A DNA stretch of 64,000 nucleotides. Source: Buttiauxella sp965119215. GTDB lineage: Bacteria; Pseudomonadota; Gammaproteobacteria; Enterobacterales; Enterobacteriaceae. The notes below the pieces were generated by a model. It searched no databases and was not told the origin of the DNA. It worked only from the letters and a program-made list of their open reading frames with translations. Shown here piece by piece: positions 17,828-25,755 of this stretch. The stretch's first letter is position 1; every line of letters starts with the position of its first letter. The stretch lies in NCBI GenBank assembly GCA_965119215.1, contig CBCPKK010000006.1, positions 1 through 64,000 on the forward strand, read 5' to 3'. The position numbers and the translations under genes were made by a program.

Positions 17828-18621
17828 CTAATCGTTGCGCCCGCAGTCATATTAACCACGGTTGCAGTCATAGCCCCGGCATGATCCGATGCCAGAAACG
17901 TCATTAACTCGGCGATTTGTGAAAGGGTTGGCAGGCGTTTAAGCATAGTGCTTTGCGCCGCACCCTCCATCCATTGTTCCACCGTCAATCCCATTGATTG
18001 CGCCTTTGGTGCGAAGATTTCACCCGTGTAGGAACCAGCCTGAACCGCGCCGACAATCGCATGGGAACGCACGCAGATGACGCGAATGTTTCTGGGGCCA
18101 AGTTCACTGGCGAGAGCCTTGACGAACGCTTCAATGCCCGCGCATCCGACGATATGACCAAGATGCCCAGGCATCGCCATTGGGCCAGCAGGAGCGACGA
18201 CGGTCAGGATGGCTCCTGCTCGTTCACCGCCCATATGTGGAACGACTGCTTTCGATATATTGAATTGTGCAGCCAGGAAAGGATCAATCCCCTGCCTGAA
18301 CTCGGCCAGGGATAACTCAGCAATGCCTTTGCCCTGGTTATGCATGAAACCCGTTGCGTTGACCACGACGTCAAAACCACCGGTTTGTTGGGCAAGGAGT
18401 GCCACTCGTTCGCTGGTGGATTGCTCGTCGAGTACGTCGATGATGAATGTGTCGGCCACTCCACCCGCTGCGCGGATTTCGCCAGCAACCCGGTCTAACT
18501 TTTCCTGATTGCGTGCAATAAGATGCACATGTGCGCCTTCACGCGCCATGGTACGCGCAACCGCGCTGCCTATCGCGCCGCTTCCACCGAAGATCACCGC
18601 TATTTTGTTTTTGATTAACAT
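17824..18621 (-). CDS. SDR-fold oxidoreductase-like protein with atypical active site
   Basis: A 265-residue short-chain dehydrogenase/reductase fold. The nucleotide-binding loop is intact (GGSGAIG, near residue 12) and the NATG segment is present. The usual Ser-Tyr-Lys triad is not. Aligning AGPMAMPGHLGHIVGCAG with the normal S..(11-13)..YxxxK block puts Ala, His and Cys at the catalytic positions. It may therefore bind NAD(P) without classical SDR catalysis. The ATG at 18621 is preferred for its GAGGG ribosome binding site; an upstream start would add ten residues. Confidence 0.75.
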   Translation of the reverse strand: MLIKNKIAVIFGGSGAIGSAVARTMAREGAHVHLIARNQEKLDRVAGEIRAAGGVADTFIIDVLDEQSTSERVALLAQQTGGFDVVVNATGFMHNQGKGIAELSLAEFRQGIDPFLAAQFNISKAVVPHMGGERAGAILTVVAPAGPMAMPGHLGHIVGCAGIEAFVKALASELGPRNIRVICVRSHAIVGAVQAGSYTGEIFAPKAQSMGLTVEQWMEGAAQSTMLKRLPTLSQIAELMTFLASDHAGAMTATVVNMTAGATIS

Positions 18622-18753
18622 TGCGTGCCCTCGCTCGCCGGCCTGCATCACTATTTAAAATTATGTGCGATAAGGGGCGTTGTGCAAATGGGGGCAGGCG
18701 GTAAGTTTTGGAGGGTATTTACAAGTAACTGATATAAAACGGATCACAAATCG

Positions 18754-18767
18754 CAGGCAATAAAAAA
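18754..18767. repeat. Candidate prophage attL core
   Basis: CAGGCAATAAAAAA is repeated exactly at 22445-22458, where it is the 3' tail of rybB. It sits 84 bases from the 3' end of the integrase remnant, the expected attL-int geometry for a P2-like phage. Confidence 0.7.
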
Positions 18768-18850
18768 TATTTAGGTAAATGGGTTAATAAAAACAACGGG
18801 TTATATGTTAATCAATGATTGGATTAGTGGTAAGGAGTGGCGATTATGGG

Positions 18851-19242
18851 TTAATGCCAACCGCTGCCGCCACTTGGCAAGGTAGCTAATGGGTTGAAGC
18901 GCAGGGCTGTTTCAAGGTGATCTGGGGCAAGGTGAGCATAGCGCATGGTCATTTTTATGTCGTGATGGCCGAGGATTTTCTGGAGGGCAAGGATGTTGCC
19001 GCCAGACATCATGAAGTGTGCTGCGAACGTATGGTGCAAAACGAGCGTTAACTGCCCACGCGGAAGAAAAATGGAGGTTTTCTCCATGACTGATAAAAAC
19101 TGAAAATAGCAGTCCGTAAAGAACCTGAACCCGTCCAAGGCAATGATTTCTTCGTACAGCTCTTTGCTGATAGAGATACTGCGGTTCTTTTTGCCCTTGG
19201 TCCTGACAAAAGTGATCCGGTATTTGGTGACTTGAAAGCGCG
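18851..19242 (-). pseudogene. int: P2-like phage integrase, C-terminal remnant
   Basis: This is the C-terminal part of a tyrosine recombinase. The catalytic HTFAAHFMMSGGNI and LGHHDIKMTMRYAHLAP (with the nucleophile Tyr) segments are present. Upstream in the same frame the text RITFVRTKGKKNRSISISKELYEE also matches P2-type integrases. The N-terminal half, including the first catalytic Arg, is missing. The residue before HTFAAH is His where R is usual (HALRHTF-type motif reads LVLHHTF), so the protein would be inactive. Other frames in this stretch are shadows. Confidence 0.85.
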
Positions 19243-19246
19243 TTGA

Positions 19247-19413
19247 AGAGGAGCGTCAGCGTCATATCTACACGGCCCGCAGCAAAACGCCGGGGGCTTC
19301 CCGCGTCCTTTAGCACCAATACCGCCAGTTCGCCGCCGCGCGTGCTGTACTGCTTTACCTGTCAGGAGATCGTAGAGCTAAAAGGGAAGCACTGTAGCGG
19401 AGGCTCGGTGTGA
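19247..19413 (+). pseudogene. Phage TraR/DksA-type zinc-finger protein remnant
   Basis: Short matches in two frames resemble the C-terminal half of P2-family TraR/DksA proteins. The first is RQRHIYTARSKTPGASRVL. After a frameshift the second is CFTCQEIVELKGKHCSGGSV, ending at a TGA. Several of the zinc-binding Cys are lost. Identification rests on the CQEIVELKGKH signature; the 5' boundary is approximate. Confidence 0.6.
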
Positions 19414-19435
19414 TTGCCTGCCGTGGAGACTTCCT

Positions 19436-19878
19436 TTGAAGTCTGCAGCAACAGCAAATAGTAAACCAAGCGGCTCAAACGAGGCCGCCGCAGTCCGCGA
19501 TAACCCGGACAAACAGCACCTGTTCGTGGATAACGGCTCTCTGGTGGCAACCGGTGCGCGGTCCATGTCGTGGGAGTACCGCTACACCCTGAACGTGGTG
19601 ATTGAGGATTTCAGTGGCGACCAGAATCTGCTGATGGCCCCGCCCCGGTGCTGCTGTGGCTGAAAGACAATCAGATAGATGCCATCAACAACCCGGACCT
19701 GCGCGAAAAGCTATTCACTTTTGAGGTGGACATTCTGCGCAACGACGTGTGTGATATCAGCCTGAACCTGCAGTTGACCGAGCGTGTGCTGGTCAGCACC
19801 GACGGCGCTATCTCAACAGTTGAGGCGGAGCCAGAACCCGACGAACCAGAAGAAATGTGGACGGTGAAACGTGGATAA
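19436..19878 (+). pseudogene. R: P2 gpR-like tail completion protein, frameshifted
   Basis: Two overlapping frames together reproduce P2 gpR. The first ends in the region LFVDNGSLVATGARSMSW and ENVVIEDF-like text. The second begins LLWLKDNQIDAINNPD and includes LNLQLTERVLVSTDGA. They join at about 19640-19650, where GCCCC is repeated (GGCCCCGCCCCGG). Removing four bases would restore LMAPVLLWL. The gene is therefore inactivated by a small duplication. Confidence 0.85.
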
Positions 19879-20302
19879 TCTGCATAAGGTGGACGCCTAG
19901 CTGGCCGCGCTGCTGGCGAATCTGGAGCCTGCCGCACGTCAGCGCATGATGCGCGAACTGGCGCAGGAGTTGCGCCGGAATTAGCAGAACAACATCTGCC
20001 TGCAGCGCAACCCGGACGGCAGTGGCTACGAGCCGCGTAAAGTCACGGCTCGCACTAAAAAGGGGCGCATCAAGAGGCAGATGTTTTCAAAGTTGCGGAC
20101 GGCGAAATACCTGCAAACTGCAGCCAGCGTGCAATTTGCAGGGAAGGTGCAGCGCATTGCGCGGGTGCATCATTACGGCTTACGTGATCATGTAAGCTGT
20201 CGGGGGCCGAAAGTGCGTTATGCTGAGCGGCGGTTGCTGGGGACAAACGATCATGTAAAAGGGGTTGTCCAAGATTATATGCTTCGCTGGCTCGCATTAT
20301 AA
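19871..20302 (+). pseudogene. S: P2 gpS-like tail completion protein with two in-frame TAG codons
   Basis: A continuous 144-codon frame from GTG at 19871 matches P2 gpS along its length (for example QRNPDGSGYEPRKVTARTKK, GRIKRQMFSKLRTAKY and VHHYGLRDHVS). It is interrupted by TAG near codons 10 and 38 (about 19898 and 19982). Length and frame are otherwise preserved. It overlaps the end of the gpR remnant by eight bases, as phage tail genes commonly do. Confidence 0.88.
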
Positions 20303-20309
20303 ATTGTGA

Positions 20310-21074
20310 CTAGATGGCAAGCTTCTTCCTTGTGGAATCAATGAAGTCACAATAAATTGCATGAATTTCTGAACCCCATTCGTTAGCTTTTTTCACATTT
20401 ACTTCCGTTTGTGGTTCCCATTCCACATCCATGGCACGGTCCAAGTCAGTAAGCATGCTTATTAACGGACCTTGGTTGATATAATTTGTATTATTAGCTA
20501 GGAATGCGTTGAATTTATGTATCTCCTGATAAAGCATATTGGCTTTATCTTCAATTTCTTGATCGTGAAAATGTTGGTTCGCATGACCCCATCCATACTT
20601 CAACTTATCAAAGTCTTTAACAGCATTTTCATGGTATGGGCTGCCAAAGTCTTGTTCCTTTAAAAGTCTCACTGAGAATGATGTTGGAGGGAATAATTCT
20701 ATGAATTTGTCATAAAGGCTTATGTCGGCTGTTCTTTTATTCTTTTGTATTTCTTTTTCGTTATTCTCGTTAATAATTTCAGGATAAATTTGAAACCCTT
20801 TGATAGTTAAATGATAAATTAATCCAGCAATGATTAGTGTCAAAGCAATGCCACTACTTGGGGTGATATTGTTAATCTCAATAATATTTAAGTTTGAGTT
20901 GGTTTTTTTATTGTAGAAATCTATCACTAAATTAATAAAAAGCAAATACGTGGGGGCGGGTAAGGCAAGTATGCCGATACCTACAGTAATTAAGGTCCAA
21001 GTTACTTTATTACTAAACTCAGGGAATGCTTTATTTATTAGTTTTTTAATAAAAAGATTTATATTTTCTTTCAT
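20310..21074 (-). CDS. Low-GC prophage cargo gene, predicted membrane-anchored protein
   Basis: A 254-residue protein I do not recognise. Two strong hydrophobic segments (about residues 22-50, VTWTLITVGIGILALPAPTY, and 73-93, GIALTLIIAGLIYHLTI) anchor a soluble, charged C-terminal domain of about 150 residues rich in Asn, Asp, Glu and Lys. The gene is AT-rich, intact and transcribed against the surrounding phage tail genes. It lies exactly between gpS and gpV, a place where P2 itself carries the accessory gene orf30. GGAAGGA before the ATG at 21074 decides the start. A host-benefit function such as phage exclusion is possible but unproven. Confidence 0.75.
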   Translation of the reverse strand: MKENINLFIKKLINKAFPEFSNKVTWTLITVGIGILALPAPTYLLFINLVIDFYNKKTNSNLNIIEINNITPSSGIALTLIIAGLIYHLTIKGFQIYPEIINENNEKEIQKNKRTADISLYDKFIELFPPTSFSVRLLKEQDFGSPYHENAVKDFDKLKYGWGHANQHFHDQEIEDKANMLYQEIHKFNAFLANNTNYINQGPLISMLTDLDRAMDVEWEPQTEVNVKKANEWGSEIHAIYCDFIDSTRKKLAI

Positions 21075-21166
21075 GTTTAATCCTTCCAGAAGATGTCCCA
21101 TTGTGCCATGGATTAAACAATTTTATCCAGTGGTATGGGACGATGGCGCTCAGTAGATTTACCAGC

Positions 21167-21745
21167 ATGAACGCACAACTCACAGAAATCATGCGCCTTA
21201 TCACCAACCTGATCCGCACCGGCACCGTGACCGAAGTGGACCGGGAGAACTGGCTGTGCCGGGTAAAGGTGGGCGAACTCGAAACCAACTGGATTAACTG
21301 GCTGACGCTCCGCGCCGGAGGTGCCCGTACATGGTGGTGCCCGTCGCCGGATGAGCAGGTGGTGGTCCTGAGCATGGGCGGCAATCTCGAAACTGCTTTT
21401 GCGCTTCCCGCTATTTATTCCAGCGAATTTTCACCGCCATCGGATTTTGTGGACGGTTGCGTGACGCAGTACCCGGACGGCGGCTGGTTTGGGTACGAAC
21501 CTGCCACCGGGTGCTGGTACGTCAGGGGTATCAAATCCATGGTTATCGAGGCCGCTGACAATATCACCCTCAAAACGTCGGAGTTTGTCGTGGAAGCCGA
21601 CACCACGCGCATCAACAGCGAAGTGGTTATAAATGGCGGCGTCACCCAGGGCGGCGGCTCGATGAGTTCCAACGGGATCGTGGTCGATAACAATGGCCAT
21701 ATCAAAGTCATGAAGGGCGGCGACACCTCGGGAGGTCCGGTATGA
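21167..21745 (+). CDS. V: P2 gpV-like baseplate spike protein
   Basis: A 192-residue baseplate assembly/spike protein of P2 type. The N-terminal OB-fold segment (LIRTGTVTEVDRENWLCRVKVG) leads to RAGGARTWWCPSPDEQVVVLS, highly characteristic of gpV. A C-terminal beta-helix stretch contains Gly/Ser/Asn repeats. The frame is intact. Start is uncertain: ATG 21167 (MNAQLTEIMRL) matches the family; earlier in-frame ATGs exist at 21143 and 21101. Overlaps gpW by four bases. Confidence 0.85.
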   Translation: MNAQLTEIMRLITNLIRTGTVTEVDRENWLCRVKVGELETNWINWLTLRAGGARTWWCPSPDEQVVVLSMGGNLETAFALPAIYSSEFSPPSDFVDGCVTQYPDGGWFGYEPATGCWYVRGIKSMVIEAADNITLKTSEFVVEADTTRINSEVVINGGVTQGGGSMSSNGIVVDNNGHIKVMKGGDTSGGPV

Positions 21746-22038
21746 CGCTGTATATTGGCATGAGTCAGATCAACGGCAGAGCCATCACGGACACGGACCA
21801 TCTGCGCCAGTCGGTGCGCGATATTCTACTGACGCCGCAGGGCAGCCGCATTGCCCGCCGGGAATATGGCTCCCTGCTGTCCGTCCTGATTGACCAGCCG
21901 CAGAGCCCGGCGCTGGATGCCCTCACCATCAGCAGCAATTTTGATGGCTCCATAGTGGTTGACCTGACCGGACAGCGCAATTCTGGCGCGCCGGTTTCCC
22001 TTTCCGTATCAACAGGAGCCGACAATGCCGGTCATTGA
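21742..22038 (+). pseudogene. W: P2 gpW-like baseplate protein, internally shortened
   Basis: An open frame of 98 residues begins MTLYIGMSQINGRAITD and continues SVRDILLTPQGSRIARREYGSLL, as in P2 gpW (115 residues). After QPQSPALDAL the expected segment around RWEPR is missing and the text resumes at FDGSIVVDLTGQRN. The frame survives an internal deletion of roughly 20 codons, so the product, if made, is probably defective. Its 3' end overlaps gpJ. Confidence 0.75.
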
Positions 22039-22366
22039 CCTTTCCCAGCTCCCCGTGCCGCAGATTGTGGACGTACCGGATTTTGAAACCCTGCTGGCGG
22101 AACGCAAGGCTGCTTTTGTGGCGCTGTATCCGGCGGATGAGCAGGCAGCCGTCGCGCGCACGCTGGCGCTCGAATCTGAACCCATCACCAAACAGCTGCA
22201 GGAAAGCACCTACAGCGAAGTTCTGCTGCGGCAGCGCATCAACGAGGCCGCGCAGGCGGTCATGGTGGCCTATGCTCTCGGCGGCGATCTGGAGCAACTG
22301 GCCGCCAATTACAACGTGAAGCGTCCGACGGTGACGCCTGCCGATAACGACGCTGTGCCGCCATAG
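22025..22366 (+). pseudogene. J: P2 gpJ-like baseplate protein, truncated
   Basis: The first 113 residues of gpJ (about 300 in P2) are present: IDLSQLPVPQIVDVPDFETL, LLAERKAAFVALYP and LALESEPITKQLQES. The frame stops at TAG just after PADNDAVPP, where homology to the family breaks. The rest of the tail operon is deleted, bringing J within 80 bases of the right attachment core. Confidence 0.85.
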
Positions 22367-22444
22367 CAAAAGCGCTGCCGTCACTTTGTCGCTATATATG
22401 AGAAAGTGGTGATGTAAGTGATTGATTTGATGGATGGTAAAATT

Positions 22445-22458
22445 CAGGCAATAAAAAA
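22445..22458. repeat. Candidate prophage attR core in the rybB tail
   Basis: CAGGCAATAAAAAA, identical to 18754-18767. On the rybB strand it reads TTTTTTATTGCCTG, the end of the intrinsic terminator. Integration therefore kept the U-tract intact. Confidence 0.7.
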
Positions 22459-22531
22459 CCCATCAACCTTGAACCAAAGAGGCGGGGTTGATGGGCTCCA
22501 CAAATTGGGGACATCAAAGAAAAGCAGTGGC
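22453..22531 (-). ncRNA. rybB: RybB sigmaE-dependent small RNA
   Basis: Read on the minus strand, the RNA starts GCCACTGCTTTTCTTTGATG, the conserved RybB 5' seed that pairs with outer-membrane-protein mRNAs via Hfq. It ends in the terminator stem CCCATCAACC / GGTTGATGGG followed by TTTTTT. The length is about 79 nt as in E. coli. RybB represses ompC, ompW and other porins and fadL after sigmaE activation. Its position between rcdA and ybjL is as in E. coli. The 3' U-tract overlaps the prophage attachment core. Confidence 0.96.
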
Positions 22532-22537
22532 ACTAAT

Positions 22538-22564
22538 TAAGACTTTGCCCCGGTCGAAAAGTTC
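22538..22564 (-). promoter_or_regulatory. SigmaE promoter of rybB
   Basis: On the minus strand GAACTT (-35, 22559-22564) and TCTTA (-10, 22538-22542) are separated by 16 bases, and the -10 ends 6 bases before the RybB 5' G. This is the canonical sigmaE pattern. Confidence 0.85.
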
Positions 22565-22606
22565 GCTCTTTCATAAAAAATATTTTTTCTTTGTCTGCAG
22601 CATGGA

Positions 22607-24289
22607 TCACAAACCAGGCCATATGATTACGATAAGCGTCCCGGCCAACGTTAACAACACGTTAGCGATGGCGTAGGTTCCGGCGTAACCAAGGGCGGGA
22701 ATGTTGCTGCGCGCGGTGTCGCTGATGATTTCCATGGCGGGTGCGCAAGTACGTGCGCCCATCATTGCGCCAAATAGCAATGCGCGGTTCATACGTAAAA
22801 CATATGCGCCGAACAGGAAGCAGATCACCACCGGAACCAGGCTGACGATAAGTCCTGCTATCAGCATTTGGCCGCCAACAGCGCCTAAACCGTTGCCAAT
22901 GCCGCTACCGGCACTTAGCCCTACACCGGCCATAAACACCATCAGGCCAAACTCTTTCACCATATTCAGCGCACCCTGTGGGATGTAGCCGAAAGTAGGG
23001 TGGTTGGCGCGCAAGAAGCCCAGCATGATACCCGCGAACAGCAAGCCTGCTGCGTTGCCGACACCAAAACTAAAGGAGCTAAACTGGAAGGTGATCATGC
23101 CGATCATCAGGCCAATAATGAAGAAGGCGCAGAAGGCGAGCAGGTCGGTGATCTGGCTGTGAATCGAGATAAAGCCGATGCGCTCTGCTACCGTTTTCAC
23201 GCGGCGGGCATCACCACTTACCTGCAACACATCGCCTTTGTTGAGCACAATACTGTCATCAATAGGCATTTCAATCTGGCTGCGGATAACACGGTTGAGG
23301 AAACAGCCGTGGTCGGTCAGCTTTAATTGCCCCAGGCGGCGGCCCACTGCATTGTGGTTTTTCACCACAATTTCTTCGGTCACAATGCGCATGTCCAACA
23401 GGTCACGGTCGAAAACTTCTTTACCGTTACGGAAGCTTGGATCAAGGCGTGAATGTGCATCCGGATAGCCCACCAGTGAGATTTCATCGCCTTTTTGCAG
23501 TACCGCGTCACCATCCGGGTTTGCCAGAATACCGTTACGACGAATACGTTCGATGTAGCAACCTGTCTGGCGATAAATCCCCAGCTCACGCAGATTTTTA
23601 CCATCTGCCCAGGCGACCAGCTCAGAACCCACTCGGTATGCACGAATCACAGGCAAGTAAACTTTGCGTGCGGCGTCGGTGTCCAGCCCACGTTCACGGG
23701 CGATTTGTTGCGCGCTGGTTTGCAAATCCTGGTGCTGAAGTTTAGGCAGGTAACGTGCGCCAACAATCAGGCTGACCAGACCGATAAGATAGGTCAGTGC
23801 GTAGCCCAGGCTCAGGTTATCTAATGAAGTGGCAAGCTGGGCTCCGGCTATTCCGGAATGGCGCAAAGTATCACCCGCACCGACTAACACCGGCGTAGAG
23901 GTCATCGAGCCTGCGAGCATACCGGCGGTGAGGCCAATGTCCCAACCGAAGAGTTTCCCCAGTCCTAACGCAAGGAGCATGGCGGTACCGACCATCACCA
24001 GCGCCAGCATCAGGTAATTTTTGCCATCGCGGAAGAAAATTGAAAAAAAGTTTGGTCCAGCTTCCACGCCAACACAAAAAATGAACAACATGAAACCCAG
24101 ATTGAGAGCCTCTGTGTTAATGGCGAAATGTTGTTGCCCGAGTAATAAAGAGACCACTAAAACACCAATGGAATTACCCAGTTGGACTGAACCAAGGCGT
24201 AATTTACCCAGGCATAGTCCTAAGGTCAGAACAACAAATAATAACAGGATGTAATTCCCGCTTAACAAATCTGCGACGTTTATATTCAC
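22607..24289 (-). CDS. ybjL: YbjL, AspT/YidE-type putative transporter
   Basis: A 560-residue membrane protein of the aspartate:alanine exchanger family. Two homologous membrane halves (about residues 5-180 and 380-560) flank two TrkA-C (RCK-C) regulatory domains (about residues 200-290 and 295-375). E. coli YbjL has 561 residues and its substrate is unresolved, though a glutamate-related role has been suggested. The last codons are close to the rybB promoter region. Same neighbour order as E. coli. Confidence 0.94.
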   Translation of the reverse strand: MNINVADLLSGNYILLLFVVLTLGLCLGKLRLGSVQLGNSIGVLVVSLLLGQQHFAINTEALNLGFMLFIFCVGVEAGPNFFSIFFRDGKNYLMLALVMVGTAMLLALGLGKLFGWDIGLTAGMLAGSMTSTPVLVGAGDTLRHSGIAGAQLATSLDNLSLGYALTYLIGLVSLIVGARYLPKLQHQDLQTSAQQIARERGLDTDAARKVYLPVIRAYRVGSELVAWADGKNLRELGIYRQTGCYIERIRRNGILANPDGDAVLQKGDEISLVGYPDAHSRLDPSFRNGKEVFDRDLLDMRIVTEEIVVKNHNAVGRRLGQLKLTDHGCFLNRVIRSQIEMPIDDSIVLNKGDVLQVSGDARRVKTVAERIGFISIHSQITDLLAFCAFFIIGLMIGMITFQFSSFSFGVGNAAGLLFAGIMLGFLRANHPTFGYIPQGALNMVKEFGLMVFMAGVGLSAGSGIGNGLGAVGGQMLIAGLIVSLVPVVICFLFGAYVLRMNRALLFGAMMGARTCAPAMEIISDTARSNIPALGYAGTYAIANVLLTLAGTLIVIIWPGL

Positions 24290-24590
24290 GAAGGATAACT
24301 TCTTGTTTACTAGTAACTTGTTGAAAGAAATGGTTTTTTGGGTTAGGGTTTCTACTAATTACGACGCAATTTAATGTATTTTCTCTGCATTAAAATATCC
24401 AGTGCGCAGACCTGATAATAGCCGCTAGTTTAATCTTTATGAAGTTTAACGGCTAGTAAGAATATTGTACTAATTGCGCTACGTATTTTTAGCAGGGATT
24501 GCTAAGACTTTATCTGACTGGGGCAGGGTTTTGCTTACAAAACCGTAAATTTAAGTTCGATATTAGCGATCGTCAGGAGGATGCGTGTTC

Positions 24591-24956
24591 ATGCGTGGAC
24601 AACGTTGGTTTGGAGTCATTTGCTGCTTCGTGCTGTTTGTTGGCGTGTTTCTTTCTCAGAAACTGAGTGCTGCCAACAGCTACCCGGGTGACAGGCATTC
24701 AGAGTGGGGGCTGTTGTTTTTTATCCTGCCGGGTGTCATCGCTAGCGTGTTCTCACGCCATGGCCGAGTGATCAAACCGCTGATGGGCGCAGTCCTGGCT
24801 TCACCGCTTTGTCTGTTAATCATTCACTTTTGGCTATCGCCAACGCGAACTTTCTGGCAAGAAATGGCCTGGATGTTTAGTGCTGTGTTTTGGTGTGCTC
24901 TTGGAGCATTGTGCTACTTGTTTGTGCGTAGTGTGCTCCGCCGTCAGCGGCGATAA
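24591..24956 (+). CDS. ybjM: YbjM inner-membrane protein
   Basis: A 121-residue small membrane protein with about four hydrophobic segments, homologous to E. coli YbjM (function unknown). Conserved text includes GLLFFILPGVIAS, SPTRTFWQEMAWM and FWCALGALCYLFV. AGGAGG at 24575-24580 allows either a GTG at 24585 or the ATG at 24591; I prefer the ATG. Divergent from ybjL, convergent with grxA. Confidence 0.85.
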   Translation: MRGQRWFGVICCFVLFVGVFLSQKLSAANSYPGDRHSEWGLLFFILPGVIASVFSRHGRVIKPLMGAVLASPLCLLIIHFWLSPTRTFWQEMAWMFSAVFWCALGALCYLFVRSVLRRQRR

Positions 24957-24988
24957 AAAAACCGGCTCTGTTTAAGTGAGCCGGTTTT
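24955..24988. terminator. Bidirectional terminator of ybjM and grxA
   Basis: AAAAAACCGGCTC, loop TGTTTAAGT, GAGCCGGTTTTTT is a long perfect hairpin with A- and T-tracts on either side, serving both convergent genes. Confidence 0.88.
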
Positions 24989-25002
24989 TTTTGGTCTGTT
25001 GC

Positions 25003-25275
25003 TTATTCCGCGTTCTGGAACAAACTCAGGTGTTCTTTAGCGTAAGCTTCAAAATCAGTGCAACCGCCGATGTGTTTCTGATCGAGGAAAATCTGCGGTA
25101 CGGTTTCAACAGGCTTACCAACCGTTTTTTCCAGATCGGCCTTGCTGATGCCTTCCGCATGAATATCAACATAGCGGAAGTTGAAGTCGTCACGCTCAGC
25201 GGTCAATTTCTCAGCCAACTCTTTAGCACGAACGCAATATGGGCAGCCAGGGCGACCAAAGATTACTGCAAACAT
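25003..25275 (-). CDS. grxA: Glutaredoxin 1
   Basis: A 90-residue glutaredoxin with the redox motif CPYC at residues 11-14, the cis-Pro in VPQIFL and the GGCTDF glutathione-binding segment. It reduces ribonucleotide reductase, PAPS reductase and OxyR using glutathione. E. coli GrxA has 85 residues; this C terminus (HLSLFQNAE) is slightly longer. The ATG at 25275 is preceded by AGGAG and matches MFAVIFGRPGCPYC-type starts; the upstream extension is rejected. Confidence 0.95.
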   Translation of the reverse strand: MFAVIFGRPGCPYCVRAKELAEKLTAERDDFNFRYVDIHAEGISKADLEKTVGKPVETVPQIFLDQKHIGGCTDFEAYAKEHLSLFQNAE

Positions 25276-25455
25276 GGAATCTCCTTTATTTTTTGAGGCC
25301 GAGCGAACCGGCGAATGCAACTATAATGCCGCTAACTGTTCAGAATGAAAAGAAGGTCTTGCCTGTTAGTTTGATATTCACCACCTATGACAGCGGCGTA
25401 AAATCGAGGGGAATCGGGTTATACTGAGCCGATAATTGCCTCTGGAGACAAGCGG

Positions 25456-25755
25456 ATGCGTTCACTCGGTGCACTACCGAAGCCGGTATTAATTCTCGAA
25501 GTTATCGGTATCGCTTTTTTACTACTTTCATATCTGTCCCTGAACGGTTACGTGGCGTTGCCTGCCCCTGTGGGAAGTGCGACCGCCGCAATTATCATGG
25601 TGTTTTTGGGGATTGCGCTAATGCTGCCCGCTGCGGCATTCATGGTTTGGGCGATGGCTCAAAACGTTGCGCCGTTGCTCACGAAAGGCCATCCTCCACT
25701 CGATAAATCTCTTTCAGACAAACCAAAGGATAAACGCGATGACGCCGACCATTGA
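25456..25755 (+). CDS. ybjC: YbjC, DUF1418 membrane protein
   Basis: A 99-residue protein with two or three hydrophobic segments, homologous to E. coli YbjC (95 residues, function unknown). CTGGAG precedes the ATG. Its end overlaps the nfsA start by 17 bases, so the two genes form an operon, as in E. coli where a SoxS/MarA-responsive promoter drives ybjC-nfsA-rimK-ybjN. Confidence 0.88.
   Translation: MRSLGALPKPVLILEVIGIAFLLLSYLSLNGYVALPAPVGSATAAIIMVFLGIALMLPAAAFMVWAMAQNVAPLLTKGHPPLDKSLSDKPKDKRDDADH

Larger units (their letters stand above)
18754..22458. mobile_element. Decayed P2-like prophage remnant (3.7 kb)
   Basis: The remnant is bounded by a 14-bp direct repeat. It holds, in order, a P2-type integrase remnant (minus), a TraR/DksA-like zinc-finger remnant, tail-completion genes R and S, a cargo gene on the opposite strand, baseplate genes V and W, and the start of J. 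Replication, capsid, lysis and most tail genes are gone. Only V and the cargo gene remain plainly intact. Confidence 0.9.

Noticed and set aside
18912..19319. A 135-codon minus-strand open frame over the integrase region
   Set aside because: The adjacent frame carries the integrase catalytic motifs; this frame has no domain and arises from frameshifted decay.
19871..20302. Translational readthrough or amber recoding of gpS
   Set aside because: Neighbouring phage genes are broken in other ways and there is no suppressor tRNA in the window, so pseudogene decay is simpler.
22453..22500. The hairpin near attR as a phage terminator
   Set aside because: It is the conserved 3' stem of RybB, with seed and sigmaE promoter in the right positions.
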